From Candidatus Gastranaerophilales bacterium (GTDB taxonomy: Bacteria > Cyanobacteriota > Vampirovibrionia > Gastranaerophilales > Gastranaerophilaceae): DNA of 64,000 nucleotides. The notes under the pieces were generated by a model that was not told the origin of the DNA, did no database searches, and saw only the letters and a list, made by a program, of their open reading frames with translations. The stretch's first letter is position 1, and the number at the start of each line of letters is the position of its first letter. Made by a program: the position numbers and the translations under genes. The stretch lies in NCBI GenBank assembly GCA_944324945.1, contig CALUYE010000004.1, positions 62,001-126,000 of the forward strand. The letters are read 5' to 3'. This document shows, in pieces, positions 1 to 8,792 of this stretch.

Positions 1-390
1 TCCGTTTTTAAATTTTCTCGGGTAGACGATGAATTTTAATTTTTCTTTTAAAATTTCAGGCTCCCGCCAGTTTTCAATTTGAAAAAACTGGTCATATCCG
101 ATTATAAAATTGATTTTATCCGTTTTGTCGATTTTTAAAAGTTGTTCAATTGTGCGGTAAGTGTAGCTTGGAGGCTTTAATTTTGATTCTATATCCAATG
201 CATCGCAAACGGCAAGCTGCACCATATTAAATCTGTCTTTAAAGCTTGCAAGCTCAAGAAATTTATGCGGAGGCATAAAGGAAGGAACAAAAATAACCTT
301 ATCAAAGTTGAATTTTTCTTTGATTCTTTTTGCAATTTCTACATGACCCAGATGAATCGGGTTAAATGTACCAAAAAAATAGCAATTCAT
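1..390 (-). CDS. nadD: Nicotinate-nucleotide adenylyltransferase, C-terminus cut by window edge
   Basis: The reverse strand reads an ATG at 390 and stays open to base 1, giving the first 130 residues. The N-terminus carries the nucleotidyltransferase signature GTFNPIHLGH (residues 7-16), followed by VPSFMPPHK, a substrate-loop motif typical of NadD. The enzyme adenylylates nicotinate mononucleotide in cytoplasmic NAD synthesis. The rest of the protein, including the usual ISSTxIR motif, lies outside the window. The gene is divergent from the small ORF at 503. Family assignment is firm from the N-terminal motifs; NadD is preferred over CoaD because of the NPIHLGH context and the PPHK loop. Confidence 0.9.
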   Translation of the reverse strand, partial: MNCYFFGTFNPIHLGHVEIAKRIKEKFNFDKVIFVPSFMPPHKFLELASFKDRFNMVQLAVCDALDIESKLKPPSYTYRTIEQLLKIDKTDKINFIIGYDQFFQIENWREPEILKEKLKFIVYPRKFKNG

Positions 391-502
391 ATAATTATTT
401 TACAATAAAATTTTGTTAACTAATGTAAATAAACAAAATAAATTCATAAAGTTTTAAATTTCAAATGCCGATATTATTTGTGTGAGGTTAGTTAATATAA
501 GG

Positions 503-676
503 ATGAAAAACACTATGGATTACGAAAAAGATTTGGAATTGTGTGAATATAACCCTGTTAGTCTGCAATATGAAAAAGAAATAAGAATGCTTGCAGCAAT
601 AGTTGAAGCTCCGGCTATGAGTTTTTTTCAAAAATTAATGAAAAAAATCGTTTTAGCTAAGGGTGTTGGTGTTTAG
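503..676 (+). CDS. Small hypothetical protein (57 aa)
   Basis: A short open frame encodes a lysine- and methionine-rich protein with no motif I recognise; the C-terminal part (FFQKLMKKIVLAKG) could form an amphipathic helix. The start is uncertain: GTG at 482, ATG at 503 or ATG at 515 are all in frame. I chose 503 because the 13 bases AGGTTAGTTAATA before it (485-497) also precede the start of the gene at 35623. Its stop overlaps the stop of the convergent gene at 673-1320 by four bases. It may be a lineage-specific protein, but chance remains possible for so short a frame. Confidence 0.45.
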   Translation: MKNTMDYEKDLELCEYNPVSLQYEKEIRMLAAIVEAPAMSFFQKLMKKIVLAKGVGV

Positions 677-1320
677 AAAATAAATCCTGTTTTTTTGGTA
701 TTTTGTTTGTGGAATTCTCCGCCGGCACATACAATTTCAATAACTTTTAACAAGAACTCTCGAGGGGCATCTAATTGGCTTATAAAGAGTTCTTGATTGT
801 CTTTATGGCGAATTGTCATAATTGTTCCCTGATTTTTTTCGGCAGGTATATAAAGAGATGCTATTTCGTTTGCAAGAAGAATATCCATTTGTTTTTCATA
901 GTCGTCTTCTTCTTTGATTAATTGCGAGAAATCTCCGTTTATTGCAAAAATTCTGCCGCAAAACATAGGGGAAGAATTTTTCCTCGGGAGCGCTTTAGGG
1001 GAGATGTTGAATCTTGAAGTAAAGCTTATTTTATGCCATAAAATATTAACAATAGCAAGAGTTTTGGCGCTGTCTGTTTGATATGTAACGTTTTGAGTGG
1101 GCACATTTCTGATATTAAGTGATTGTTTTAAATATTCCAGAACCTGAGAAAGGTTTTCAAGAATTTTATTAAACATATCGTTAGTATTAACGGTTGCTTG
1201 ATGAAACTCGATGAATTGTTTGTACATATAAACGGCGACTAAGCCCGCTCTTTGCTGTACTACCGAAGATTGTTGAGATCTTACTTCCAAATTATCAAGG
1301 CTGTCGAAATTGTTTTGCAA
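673..1320 (-). CDS. Hypothetical cytoplasmic protein (215 aa)
   Basis: The frame is long, free of rare features and has composition like its neighbours, so it is very likely a real gene, but I recognise no domain. No signal peptide or membrane segment is visible. The N-terminal third is glutamine- and asparagine-rich and looks helical; the second half alternates hydrophobic and polar stretches and ends KTGFIF. It is convergent with the small ORF at 503 and is followed upstream by a 150-base AT-rich spacer shared with the divergent PadR gene. No function can be proposed. Confidence 0.7.
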   Translation of the reverse strand: MQNNFDSLDNLEVRSQQSSVVQQRAGLVAVYMYKQFIEFHQATVNTNDMFNKILENLSQVLEYLKQSLNIRNVPTQNVTYQTDSAKTLAIVNILWHKISFTSRFNISPKALPRKNSSPMFCGRIFAINGDFSQLIKEEDDYEKQMDILLANEIASLYIPAEKNQGTIMTIRHKDNQELFISQLDAPREFLLKVIEIVCAGGEFHKQNTKKTGFIF

Positions 1321-1473
1321 TTTACACTAATTCCTTATATTGGGGATATCCATCAAAATAATATAATAAAAGGGAAATATTTTATATAATATTATAACTT
1401 TTCTTTACAAATTTACATACAAAATTAAAGTTATTTATTTTTATTATGATTTTAAATGTGATAATATAGCAAT

Positions 1474-1965
1474 ATGATAGAAATTGTTATTCTTTATATT
1501 CTTAATAAATACGATGCTACAATATATAAAATAGCAAAAATAACGGACGAATTATTTTTTGCGTATTTAAAATCAAGCCAAGGGACAATCAACCCTGCCC
1601 TAAAAAGATTGGAAAAAATAGGATGTGTTGAATACAGAGCAAAAATGTCCGATGGCGGTATGATGTCTAAAACTTATTCAATTACGCAAACAGGAAAAAA
1701 ACACTTAAGCGATTTAATGTTATCATTTAGTGATAAAAATCCTTATCATATAATAAACGAAGTAAAAATCCTTCTTTATTGTTCTGATGTTTTAAGCGTG
1801 AATGAGTTAATTGAATTTAAGCAAAATCTTTCAAATCTTTTACAATTGCATAAAATTAAACTTGAAAAAGGTTTGAATAACGAATATATTTCTCTAAATC
1901 CAATTCAAAAACAAACCGTTGAAATCACCCTTTATGAACTGGAAAAATTAATTCAATTGCTATGA
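1474..1965 (+). CDS. PadR-like winged-helix transcriptional regulator
   Basis: The 163-residue protein matches the PadR layout: a helical start (LYILNKYDATIYKIAKI), a recognition segment (SSQGTINPALKRLEKIGCVEY), and the wing region ending in a SKTYSITQTGKKHL-type strand-helix. A helical C-terminal domain for dimerisation follows. PadR proteins usually repress neighbouring genes in response to small ligands or stress. The stop codon overlaps the ATG of the DUF512 gene (ATGA), so the two are translationally coupled. No clear Shine-Dalgarno is visible before the ATG. The ligand is unknown. Confidence 0.75.
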   Translation: MIEIVILYILNKYDATIYKIAKITDELFFAYLKSSQGTINPALKRLEKIGCVEYRAKMSDGGMMSKTYSITQTGKKHLSDLMLSFSDKNPYHIINEVKILLYCSDVLSVNELIEFKQNLSNLLQLHKIKLEKGLNNEYISLNPIQKQTVEITLYELEKLIQLL

Positions 1966-3272
1966 ATAAAATTAATATGATTGTTGATAATGTGGTAAAA
2001 AATTCTATCGCCGATGAAATCGGGATTAAAAAAGGCGATAAGGTCTTATCAATCAACAACCAAACCCCGAAAGACATAATAGAATACAGTTTTATAATAA
2101 ACGAAGAAGAAATTAATTTAATTGTTGAACATCAAAACAATGAAATTGAAGAATATGAAATAGAAAAAGATTTTGATGAGGACTTAGGTATAATTTTTAC
2201 ATCCGCTGTTTTTGACAGGGTTAAAAGGTGCCAAAATCATTGTATATTTTGTTTTGTCGATCAGCAGCCGAAAGGCTTAAGGGAAAGTTTATACGTTAAG
2301 GATGATGATTGGAGATTGTCTTATATTCAAGGAACTTACGTTACTTTAACAAATATAGCGCCTGAAGATTGGCAAAGAATTGAAAAATATCACATTTCTC
2401 CTCTTTTTGTATCGATTCATACAACAAACCCTCTTTTAAGACAAAAAATGACAAGAAACCCGAACGCTCAAAAAATTATGGAGCAATTAAAAAGATTTAA
2501 AAAAATTAAAACGCAAATACACGCTCAAATTGTCTTATGTCCGGGATATAACGACGGTGAGGAATTAAAAAGAACACTTGAAGATTTAAAAAGCGTAAAA
2601 TCAATTATAAAATCAATTGCCGTTGTTCCTTTGGGAATTTCAAAATTCAGAAAAGAAGAATTTAAAAAAGTAGATAAAACTATAGCTCTTGAAACAATTA
2701 AAATAATTGATGAATTTAATAAAAGTATTAAAAAGAATATTGCAATGGCTTCGGATGAGTTTTTTGTTTTGGCGGAGCTTGATGTACCAAATAAAAAATA
2801 CTATGGAGATTTCCTGCAAATTGAAGACGGGGTCGGGGCTATAAGGTTATTAAAAGACAGTTTTAAAAAATCTTTGAAAAAGATGAAAAAATCAATTAAA
2901 ATCCCTTCTAAAATCACCATTGCAACGGCAAGCACGGCAGCTAAAATTTTTAGAGAATTTCAAAAAGAAATTAATGTTAAGAATCTTGAGTTTGAAGTTT
3001 TGGAAATAAAAAATAAATTTTTCGGCGAAGATATAAACGTAGCAGGTCTAATTGTCGGAAGCGACATAATTGAAGCAATTAAAGATAAACAAATTGATAA
3101 CCTTGTAATACCTTCCGTTATGCTCAAAAAAAACGGTGAAACTTATGAAAACGTTTTTTTGGACGGTACAACAACGGATGATATAAAAAAAATCAAAAAA
3201 GGAATGAAATTGTATATTCAGGACGATTATTATTCTTTTGACGGAATATTAAAAATAATAAACAGCCTTTAA
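1962..3272 (+). CDS. DUF512 family radical-SAM/PDZ protein
   Basis: The protein has an N-terminal PDZ-like segment (residues about 5-65, GIKKGDKVLSIN), then a radical-SAM-type cluster motif C90-x3-C94-x2-C97 within RCQNHCIFCFVDQ, followed by the family signature QQPKGLRESLYVKDDDWRLS and a C-terminal DUF512 domain. Length (436 aa) is typical. DUF512 proteins are common in cyanobacteria and Firmicutes; their reaction is not established. The ATG overlaps the padR stop. The gene ends one base before the stop of the convergent AAA/M41 gene. The family call is confident; function is not known. Confidence 0.9.
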   Translation: MNKINMIVDNVVKNSIADEIGIKKGDKVLSINNQTPKDIIEYSFIINEEEINLIVEHQNNEIEEYEIEKDFDEDLGIIFTSAVFDRVKRCQNHCIFCFVDQQPKGLRESLYVKDDDWRLSYIQGTYVTLTNIAPEDWQRIEKYHISPLFVSIHTTNPLLRQKMTRNPNAQKIMEQLKRFKKIKTQIHAQIVLCPGYNDGEELKRTLEDLKSVKSIIKSIAVVPLGISKFRKEEFKKVDKTIALETIKIIDEFNKSIKKNIAMASDEFFVLAELDVPNKKYYGDFLQIEDGVGAIRLLKDSFKKSLKKMKKSIKIPSKITIATASTAAKIFREFQKEINVKNLEFEVLEIKNKFFGEDINVAGLIVGSDIIEAIKDKQIDNLVIPSVMLKKNGETYENVFLDGTTTDDIKKIKKGMKLYIQDDYYSFDGILKIINSL

Positions 3273-6200
3273 TTATTTATTATTTTTAACCTTATTCAAT
3301 GTATCGACAATTTCTTTTTCAAGGTTTGATAATCTTTCTTTTGTTTTATCGTCCTGTTTGTTTCTCCATTCGTTTAATTCTTGTATAAAATCTTCTCCCA
3401 AAATCAAGCACTCGCCGCTTCCGACGTCTTTTGAATGTCTTTTTGTAAATTCAAGAACAAAAGGTTTATATTCTTCTATGATTCTGTCTGATATATATTT
3501 TGCTCCCATTAACATAGAATCAACATCCTGTTCTATCATTAATTTCTTTTCGGATGATACATCTGCTGAATTTAGAGCATTTTTTGGAATATGACGCACT
3601 CCTGTTTTAGGTCCCATGCCCATATCCAAAACAGCCGTATTTGCAATATTTGCTACTTGTTCCATATCAATTGATATTCCCAAAGAGGCATCAATACCGT
3701 ATATTATCTTTTCGGCACTGTTGCCGCCATAGGCAAATACAAGGTGCGCCATTATTGTTTCAAATGTAACTTCCTGATTATCCGAATCTTTAAAATATAC
3801 AATTCCGCCATAATAACTTCTCGGATCAAGCGAAATAAAGTTCACCTCCTTGGGCTTTTGCCAGTTTTTAAGGTATTTATCTGCTACTTCATACATTACC
3901 TGAGCCGAAAGCGCATGACCTAACTCGTGTGATGTTGTTATGTTTTTACCATGCTCGTTTAAATCTGTTCCTGCGCTTCTTCCCGTTGTTGTTTGAAGAT
4001 ATGCTTCGATAAAATCGGATTTATCTATGGCATCTTTACCTCTTTGCACCATAACATCTTTTGCATTTTCAAGCATATAAATTATATCAACAACGGAAAA
4101 TCCGCTTGTTGTTTGGGCAATAGCATTAATTACTTTATTTTTTTCTTCCTGTGTGTCGCCTTTTATTTGTAAATTCATTTTATTTATGTAATATTCGATT
4201 ACTTCTTTTCTTTCTTCAACTTTTTGCGGAGGATATACAACTATTGAATTTAAAAATCTGTTCGGTTTTAAAATGTTTTCATCAAGAAGTTCAGGCATAT
4301 TCATTGAACCTATTATTAAAAGATTGGCTGAATCGTCCTTTCTTAAATTTTCCATCTCGTCTAAAAGCTGTGAAAATGCTTTTTGTTCATAGATTGATGA
4401 AACACCGTATAAAGGATTGGACGCAAAATTATCAAAATTTTCTATATATAACATAACGGTGTTATTGGGGCTTGCCTGTGCTTGAGCTTTTGCGTTTGAT
4501 ATTATTTTTTTAATTTTCATTTCCGAAAAATCTGCATTTTGAGATAAGGTATCGATATCTTTAAGCGCAAAATCTTTAGCATTTATTATAATAACAGGAA
4601 TTCCCGTTTCACCTGCTATTGCTAAGGCCGTGTTTTTTCTTCCGCCGCCGTATGATGAACCGTTTGCATGGTATATGGTATAGCCTTTTGTTTTGAATGT
4701 TCCGTTTTTAATTTGCGAGACTACATTTTGCGCATCTGCTTTTGTCATAGGCGTTCCTACAATATCAGAGAGATTTTTGCCCGTATCAAAAATTATCTTA
4801 TTGGAAGAATCCGAGTCTTTGCTTGTTGTTTTGGATAATTTTTTTGCATTCTGTATGTAATTATCAATCAGTCCTTCCGTAATTTTATCTGATTGCGAAT
4901 CCAATAAAGATGCTGCTTCTATTATTTTTATTGCTTTATCCGGGTAAATACCGTCATTATTTTTGCTTACTTCAATTGCTTTTTTAACGGCTTGTGTATC
5001 AATATCTTTTTTTACAATGCTTTTGATATAATTTATTCCTTTTTCATCGGTTAAATATTGTATTGCATCTTGACTGTTTAAGGATGGAAGGGTTTGATCG
5101 GCATAAGACAGGAATCCGCTTCTTAGAGTCTGATTTTTTTTGGTGTTTTCATAATATAATTCAGGCTGTATTGTCATAACATATTTAACATTTGAGTCTT
5201 TTTTATTGTTTGCAAGAAGCGATACATAAGACCAATCAAGCATATTGCCTGTCGGGTTATTTTTTATAAGTGTGCGAAAATCAAATACGATAACGGATAA
5301 CCTGTCTTTTTGCTGTAAGCATTTTTCCGTCAATTCTTCAAGAAGTGAAAATGATGAAAATTGATTAAACATATAAATATCCGTTTTTTCAGGATCTATA
5401 TTATCGTATGTTTGATTCGGTTTATTAATCAGATTGACAAAACTGTTTTTTAAGTGCTTTAACTGTTCATAATTATTGTCATCACAAAGCAGAGCAACAT
5501 TTTTGCCTGCGCTTATATTTTTCCACATTAAATCCGCTTCATTATCATAAAAAGAAAGATGATTTTTATCTTTTTTGGTTTCTTCAAGGGACAGTGCTTT
5601 CATAATATCATAATTAAATTCCAAAAATTCTTTTGATAACTTTCTGTCTTTTGTATATCCCATGCAGCTGTATAAGAATGAGTCAAAATATATCCCTTCA
5701 GGAATTGATGAATTATCTGAATTAGCGCTTGATAAAAGCAGCTGATAGGATTCTATTATATCTTCCATGGCATTTTGTGATAATTGAATTCCTAAAGGAT
5801 ACAATCTTTTTTTATCGGAAGTTTTATTTTGAGTAAAAAATCGTTCCTGCGCTTGTTTTATGTGATTGTTAATAACATCTTTAATCATCGCTCTGCTTCT
5901 TGCATCTTCAAATAAATTCGGGCATGTTGCAGGCATAAGCGCTTGAATTGTTTCGGGTGTTTTATATCTGATGTTATCGCTTGGTTTAATTGCACCTTTG
6001 TCTATGGCATCTATATATTTTTTCAATTCCAATAAAATTGCATAATAAATATGTCTTGTTTCAATATGAGGGCTGTTTGTTTTTATTGCCGTTTTTTTAG
6101 CTAAATCCATAATATCTCTTGTTTCGGGGGTATATAATTCTTTGATTGAATTATATACACGTTTGTTTTTTATTTCTCTCATACCCGAAAAAGCAAGAGA

Positions 6201-6332
6201 TTGATTGTTTTGAAATCGGTTTAAATCCGTAACGTTTTTTGTTTGAAGATTAGATTTTATTTTATTTGAATCGTTTTGATTTTTGTTGTTAATATTTACC
6301 CTTGTGTTAATGCCTATTTTATCTACTCTCAT
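3273..6332 (-). CDS. ClpN-like/AAA/M41 metalloprotease with degenerate ATPase sites
   Basis: This 1019-residue protein has an Asn/Lys-rich leader ending in LAFSG (46-50), a Clp_N-like repeat around residues 62-105, a first AAA-like region with no Walker A, a second FtsH-like AAA region, and a C-terminal M41 peptidase. The zinc site looks intact: HELGH at 802-806 and a downstream Asp in GISIDME at the place of the FtsH third ligand. The second AAA is damaged: Walker A reads GSSYGGGRKNT (about 557-567) instead of GPPGTGKT, Walker B reads LYIENFD (about 629-634) instead of xIDEID, and only one of the two FtsH arginines survives (PNRF). No N-terminal membrane helices are seen, unlike FtsH. It is probably a soluble protease with weak or absent ATPase activity. 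Confidence 0.85.
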   Translation of the reverse strand: MRVDKIGINTRVNINNKNQNDSNKIKSNLQTKNVTDLNRFQNNQSLAFSGMREIKNKRVYNSIKELYTPETRDIMDLAKKTAIKTNSPHIETRHIYYAILLELKKYIDAIDKGAIKPSDNIRYKTPETIQALMPATCPNLFEDARSRAMIKDVINNHIKQAQERFFTQNKTSDKKRLYPLGIQLSQNAMEDIIESYQLLLSSANSDNSSIPEGIYFDSFLYSCMGYTKDRKLSKEFLEFNYDIMKALSLEETKKDKNHLSFYDNEADLMWKNISAGKNVALLCDDNNYEQLKHLKNSFVNLINKPNQTYDNIDPEKTDIYMFNQFSSFSLLEELTEKCLQQKDRLSVIVFDFRTLIKNNPTGNMLDWSYVSLLANNKKDSNVKYVMTIQPELYYENTKKNQTLRSGFLSYADQTLPSLNSQDAIQYLTDEKGINYIKSIVKKDIDTQAVKKAIEVSKNNDGIYPDKAIKIIEAASLLDSQSDKITEGLIDNYIQNAKKLSKTTSKDSDSSNKIIFDTGKNLSDIVGTPMTKADAQNVVSQIKNGTFKTKGYTIYHANGSSYGGGRKNTALAIAGETGIPVIIINAKDFALKDIDTLSQNADFSEMKIKKIISNAKAQAQASPNNTVMLYIENFDNFASNPLYGVSSIYEQKAFSQLLDEMENLRKDDSANLLIIGSMNMPELLDENILKPNRFLNSIVVYPPQKVEERKEVIEYYINKMNLQIKGDTQEEKNKVINAIAQTTSGFSVVDIIYMLENAKDVMVQRGKDAIDKSDFIEAYLQTTTGRSAGTDLNEHGKNITTSHELGHALSAQVMYEVADKYLKNWQKPKEVNFISLDPRSYYGGIVYFKDSDNQEVTFETIMAHLVFAYGGNSAEKIIYGIDASLGISIDMEQVANIANTAVLDMGMGPKTGVRHIPKNALNSADVSSEKKLMIEQDVDSMLMGAKYISDRIIEEYKPFVLEFTKRHSKDVGSGECLILGEDFIQELNEWRNKQDDKTKERLSNLEKEIVDTLNKVKNNK

Positions 6333-6384
6333 ATTTTTCCTTTTTAAAGCTTTTTTATATAAAACCCTTCAAAAAATTTTTTTG

Positions 6385-7269
6385 CTATATATGCCCGAGA
6401 CAAATTAAAATTATTCCAAAAATTACAAACAAAACTCCTAAATACTCTCTTTTTTTAGGTTTATATTTGTAAAACATAATCATAAAAATAAAAACAAACA
6501 AAGGTCCCAAAGACATTATGGCGCTTGTAACAACAAGGGCGCAGTATTTAAGAGCCAAAAGGGATAAATAAAATCCGCCAAACGCTACGAGTATAATTGA
6601 AGATGAAAGTTTTAAAAAATACATTTTATCATTCAAAATTTTAAGCCAGATAAAAAGTTTTTTGCTTAAAAGCGCGAATAAAAATAATGAAAAAGCCGCA
6701 AAAAGCATCCTATACATCGTGATTGTTAAAATAGGAGTATTGTTTAATATGGGTTTCACCATGACCATGGAATATGCCGTGCAGATTAGAGAAAATATTG
6801 CAAAAATGATTCCTGTAAGTGTTGATTTTGTGCTTTTTTTAGAATCATCCTTTAAGGGAAAAAGAAAAAACGATAACCCTAAAAGTGTTGCTATAATTCC
6901 TAACCAGACAATTAAAGGAGGGAACTCTTTTAAAAATATTATTCCAAAAATTCCCGAAAATAAATCAGGACCAATGAACATAATAAGAGAAAAAACCATG
7001 GGAGATAACCTGTTTAGGGATGCATAAAATAAACTATCTCCGATTGAAATACCCAAAATTCCGCTAAGGGCAATAAGCAACAAGTTTTCTTTTGAAATTA
7101 TAAAATTATTTTTTGTAATTAAAATTACAACAAAAAGAAAAATCGCACTTAAAAACGCGGTAATAAAAGTCATCCCGATTGCATCAAGATGTTTGCCCAA
7201 TTTTTTAAAAATAATTGAACACAAAGCCCAGGATGCGGTTGATATAAGTGCAAGTATGATTCCTGTCAT
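6385..7269 (-). CDS. EamA-family (DMT superfamily) transporter
   Basis: The 294-residue protein consists of ten predicted membrane helices in two EamA halves. The start LALISTASWALCSIIFKKLG and the mid-protein ILGISIGDSLFYASLNRL are characteristic of the drug/metabolite transporter superfamily. It sits in the inner membrane and probably exports or imports a small metabolite; the substrate cannot be read from sequence. One base separates it from the end of the upstream gene at 7271-8293, so the two probably share a transcript. Confidence 0.85.
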   Translation of the reverse strand: MTGIILALISTASWALCSIIFKKLGKHLDAIGMTFITAFLSAIFLFVVILITKNNFIISKENLLLIALSGILGISIGDSLFYASLNRLSPMVFSLIMFIGPDLFSGIFGIIFLKEFPPLIVWLGIIATLLGLSFFLFPLKDDSKKSTKSTLTGIIFAIFSLICTAYSMVMVKPILNNTPILTITMYRMLFAAFSLFLFALLSKKLFIWLKILNDKMYFLKLSSSIILVAFGGFYLSLLALKYCALVVTSAIMSLGPLFVFIFMIMFYKYKPKKREYLGVLFVIFGIILICLGHI

Positions 7270-7270
7270 T

Positions 7271-8293
7271 TTATTTTAATGTACTTTCTTTTAGTTTTTC
7301 TTTTAATACTGTTTTAAATTTTACTTTGCCGGGCGACATGTTTAATTTCCTTGCATTTCTTGTTTTGGAAAATTTAATTTGTCCTTTTTCATATCTTGCT
7401 TTTTTTGTTTTGTTTAAAAAATAAATCAAATTATCGTTTTGATTTAGGGAAATTGAATAATCGCTAAGCAGGTTTTTGTTTGCATAAACAAGAAAGAATA
7501 AGTTATAACCAAGATAACCTTTATAAGAAGGAGTATTTATATATGTTCCGTATTTATTTTTGTCGTTTTTATGAAGGTTTGAAGGGTTTCTTGAAATTAA
7601 TACAAAGTCTTTATTTAATTTATCGACCATTTCAAGCGCTTTTAATATTTGTTTTGTGTCGTTTAATTGAAGTGCTATTGCAACACCCGTTATTTGGTCT
7701 GAATGTTGTAAAATATCATCCAGAACTTCATATTCCCCTTCAAGTGCGAAGCTTAATTTTACAAATATTTTTTTATCTTCAAGTTTTAATTCTTTTAATT
7801 TATCTTCAAAATTATGAATTTTTTTTGACGAAACCTGTCCCAGGCTTTCTCTTACATACTTATCCGAACCGATGCATTCATTTTGAAACTTGCATTTTAG
7901 AGAATTTATTGTAATCGAATCAATTCCGCAATCAAAGCCGTAAGAGAGCTTGTTATAAACAAGGCTGAAATTTTGTTCAAATTCAATGTCTTTTGAAATT
8001 CCCCATCCTAGTAAAATATCTGTTTTATTAAATAAAATTTCATCAACCGTTCTTGAAAAATTTTTTTCAAGAAGAATTTTATTGCTTTTTCCTTCCTTAT
8101 ATTTGACATTATAAACAAGAAGTTTTGAAATTAATTCATCAAACAATTTCTCAAAACACCCTTTTTTATTAGGAGATATAAAACAGGTATTATCTTGAGA
8201 ATTATTATTTAAAAATTTATATATAATAACAGTTCCCGCCATTGCTGATATGAATAATAAAATCAAAACAGCAGCAGCTATTTTTTTCTTCAT
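7271..8293 (-). CDS. Membrane-anchored FkbM/METTL24-like methyltransferase-related protein
   Basis: A lysine start and a hydrophobic helix (residues 6-26) form an N-terminal anchor or signal. The body has the order seen in FkbM/METTL24-like proteins: LLGWGISKDIEFE near residue 95, YGFDCGID near 115, and IFVKLSFALEGEYEVLDDIL near 175, which resembles the family motif LKxDIEGxEWEVL but with the acidic DIEG core changed. Then follow a TGVAIALQL strand and a VLISRNPSNL segment. The altered core leaves methyltransferase activity doubtful. It lies one base upstream of the EamA gene. The assignment is by visual resemblance only. Confidence 0.5.
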   Translation of the reverse strand: MKKKIAAAVLILLFISAMAGTVIIYKFLNNNSQDNTCFISPNKKGCFEKLFDELISKLLVYNVKYKEGKSNKILLEKNFSRTVDEILFNKTDILLGWGISKDIEFEQNFSLVYNKLSYGFDCGIDSITINSLKCKFQNECIGSDKYVRESLGQVSSKKIHNFEDKLKELKLEDKKIFVKLSFALEGEYEVLDDILQHSDQITGVAIALQLNDTKQILKALEMVDKLNKDFVLISRNPSNLHKNDKNKYGTYINTPSYKGYLGYNLFFLVYANKNLLSDYSISLNQNDNLIYFLNKTKKARYEKGQIKFSKTRNARKLNMSPGKVKFKTVLKEKLKESTLK

Positions 8294-8372
8294 ATTTTTT
8301 ATTGTAGCACATATTATTTAAATGTTAAAAAATGTTAAGAATTATTTGAATTAAGCAATTTTATATGGCATA

Positions 8373-8514
8373 TATACTTTATATATATAAGAGAGATAAA
8401 AATAAACACGAAATATCATAATATACACACTACACTAACCTAACATACAATCAACACGAAGAAATCAAGCAAAAGATTTTAAAACACACCTCTTAATTTT
8501 AAGAGGTTTTTTAT
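8373..8514 (+). ncRNA. Candidate small RNA ending in a terminator
   Basis: A 254-base gap between divergent genes contains a TATACT box at 8373-8378 with a weak TTGAAT element upstream (8346-8351). It continues with about 90 bases that are rich in A and C and nearly free of G, and ends in a good Rho-independent terminator at 8489-8514. No open frame occupies it. A promoter-like element, an unstructured C-containing body and a terminator fit a small antisense-type RNA, but could also be an attenuated leader of the downstream gene. Start and function are guesses. Confidence 0.25.
8489..8514 (+). terminator. Rho-independent terminator
   Basis: A 7-bp stem CCTCTTA/TAAGAGG (8489-8495 with 8500-8506) with a four-base loop is followed by a run of T. 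No annotated + strand gene ends just upstream, which is why a small RNA is suspected. Confidence 0.6.
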
Positions 8515-8547
8515 TGTGTAAAAATAGAATATAATTTTAAATGTAAA

Positions 8548-8736
8548 TTGAGTTCATCAAATGACAGACAAGAAATCTTTATAAAAGATTATGAAAAAAT
8601 TGATAAATTAAAAACAGCATCTAATTGTACAAATTGTACCTCCTGTTTAAAATGTCATCAGCATCTTGATATACCAAACCTTTTAAAAGAAGTGCATAAT
8701 GCTTATCTTTCCGTTAAGGATGCCAGAAGAGTATAG
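8548..8736 (+). pseudogene. Ferredoxin-like tail of an aldo/keto reductase, remnant
   Basis: This short frame opens with TTG and codes for 62 residues, of which the stretch CLKCHQHLDIPNLLKEV closely resembles the C-terminal end of the next gene (CSRNCPQGLDIPKLLKEV). It contains four cysteines, but the last spacing is C-x2-C followed by His rather than the C-x3-C-P of a normal 4Fe-4S motif. The reductase domain is missing. It looks like the leftover tail of a duplicated or older aldo/keto reductase gene. A functional mini-ferredoxin is possible but less likely. Confidence 0.5.
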
Positions 8737-8792
8737 CAAAAAAATATTTATATATTATAATTAAAATGTGAAAGTAGTATGCAAGGGTAGAA

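Noticed and set aside
4151-4456. Plus-strand frame inside the AAA/M41 gene
   Set aside because: It lies wholly within a well-supported minus-strand gene and encodes a sequence without motif.
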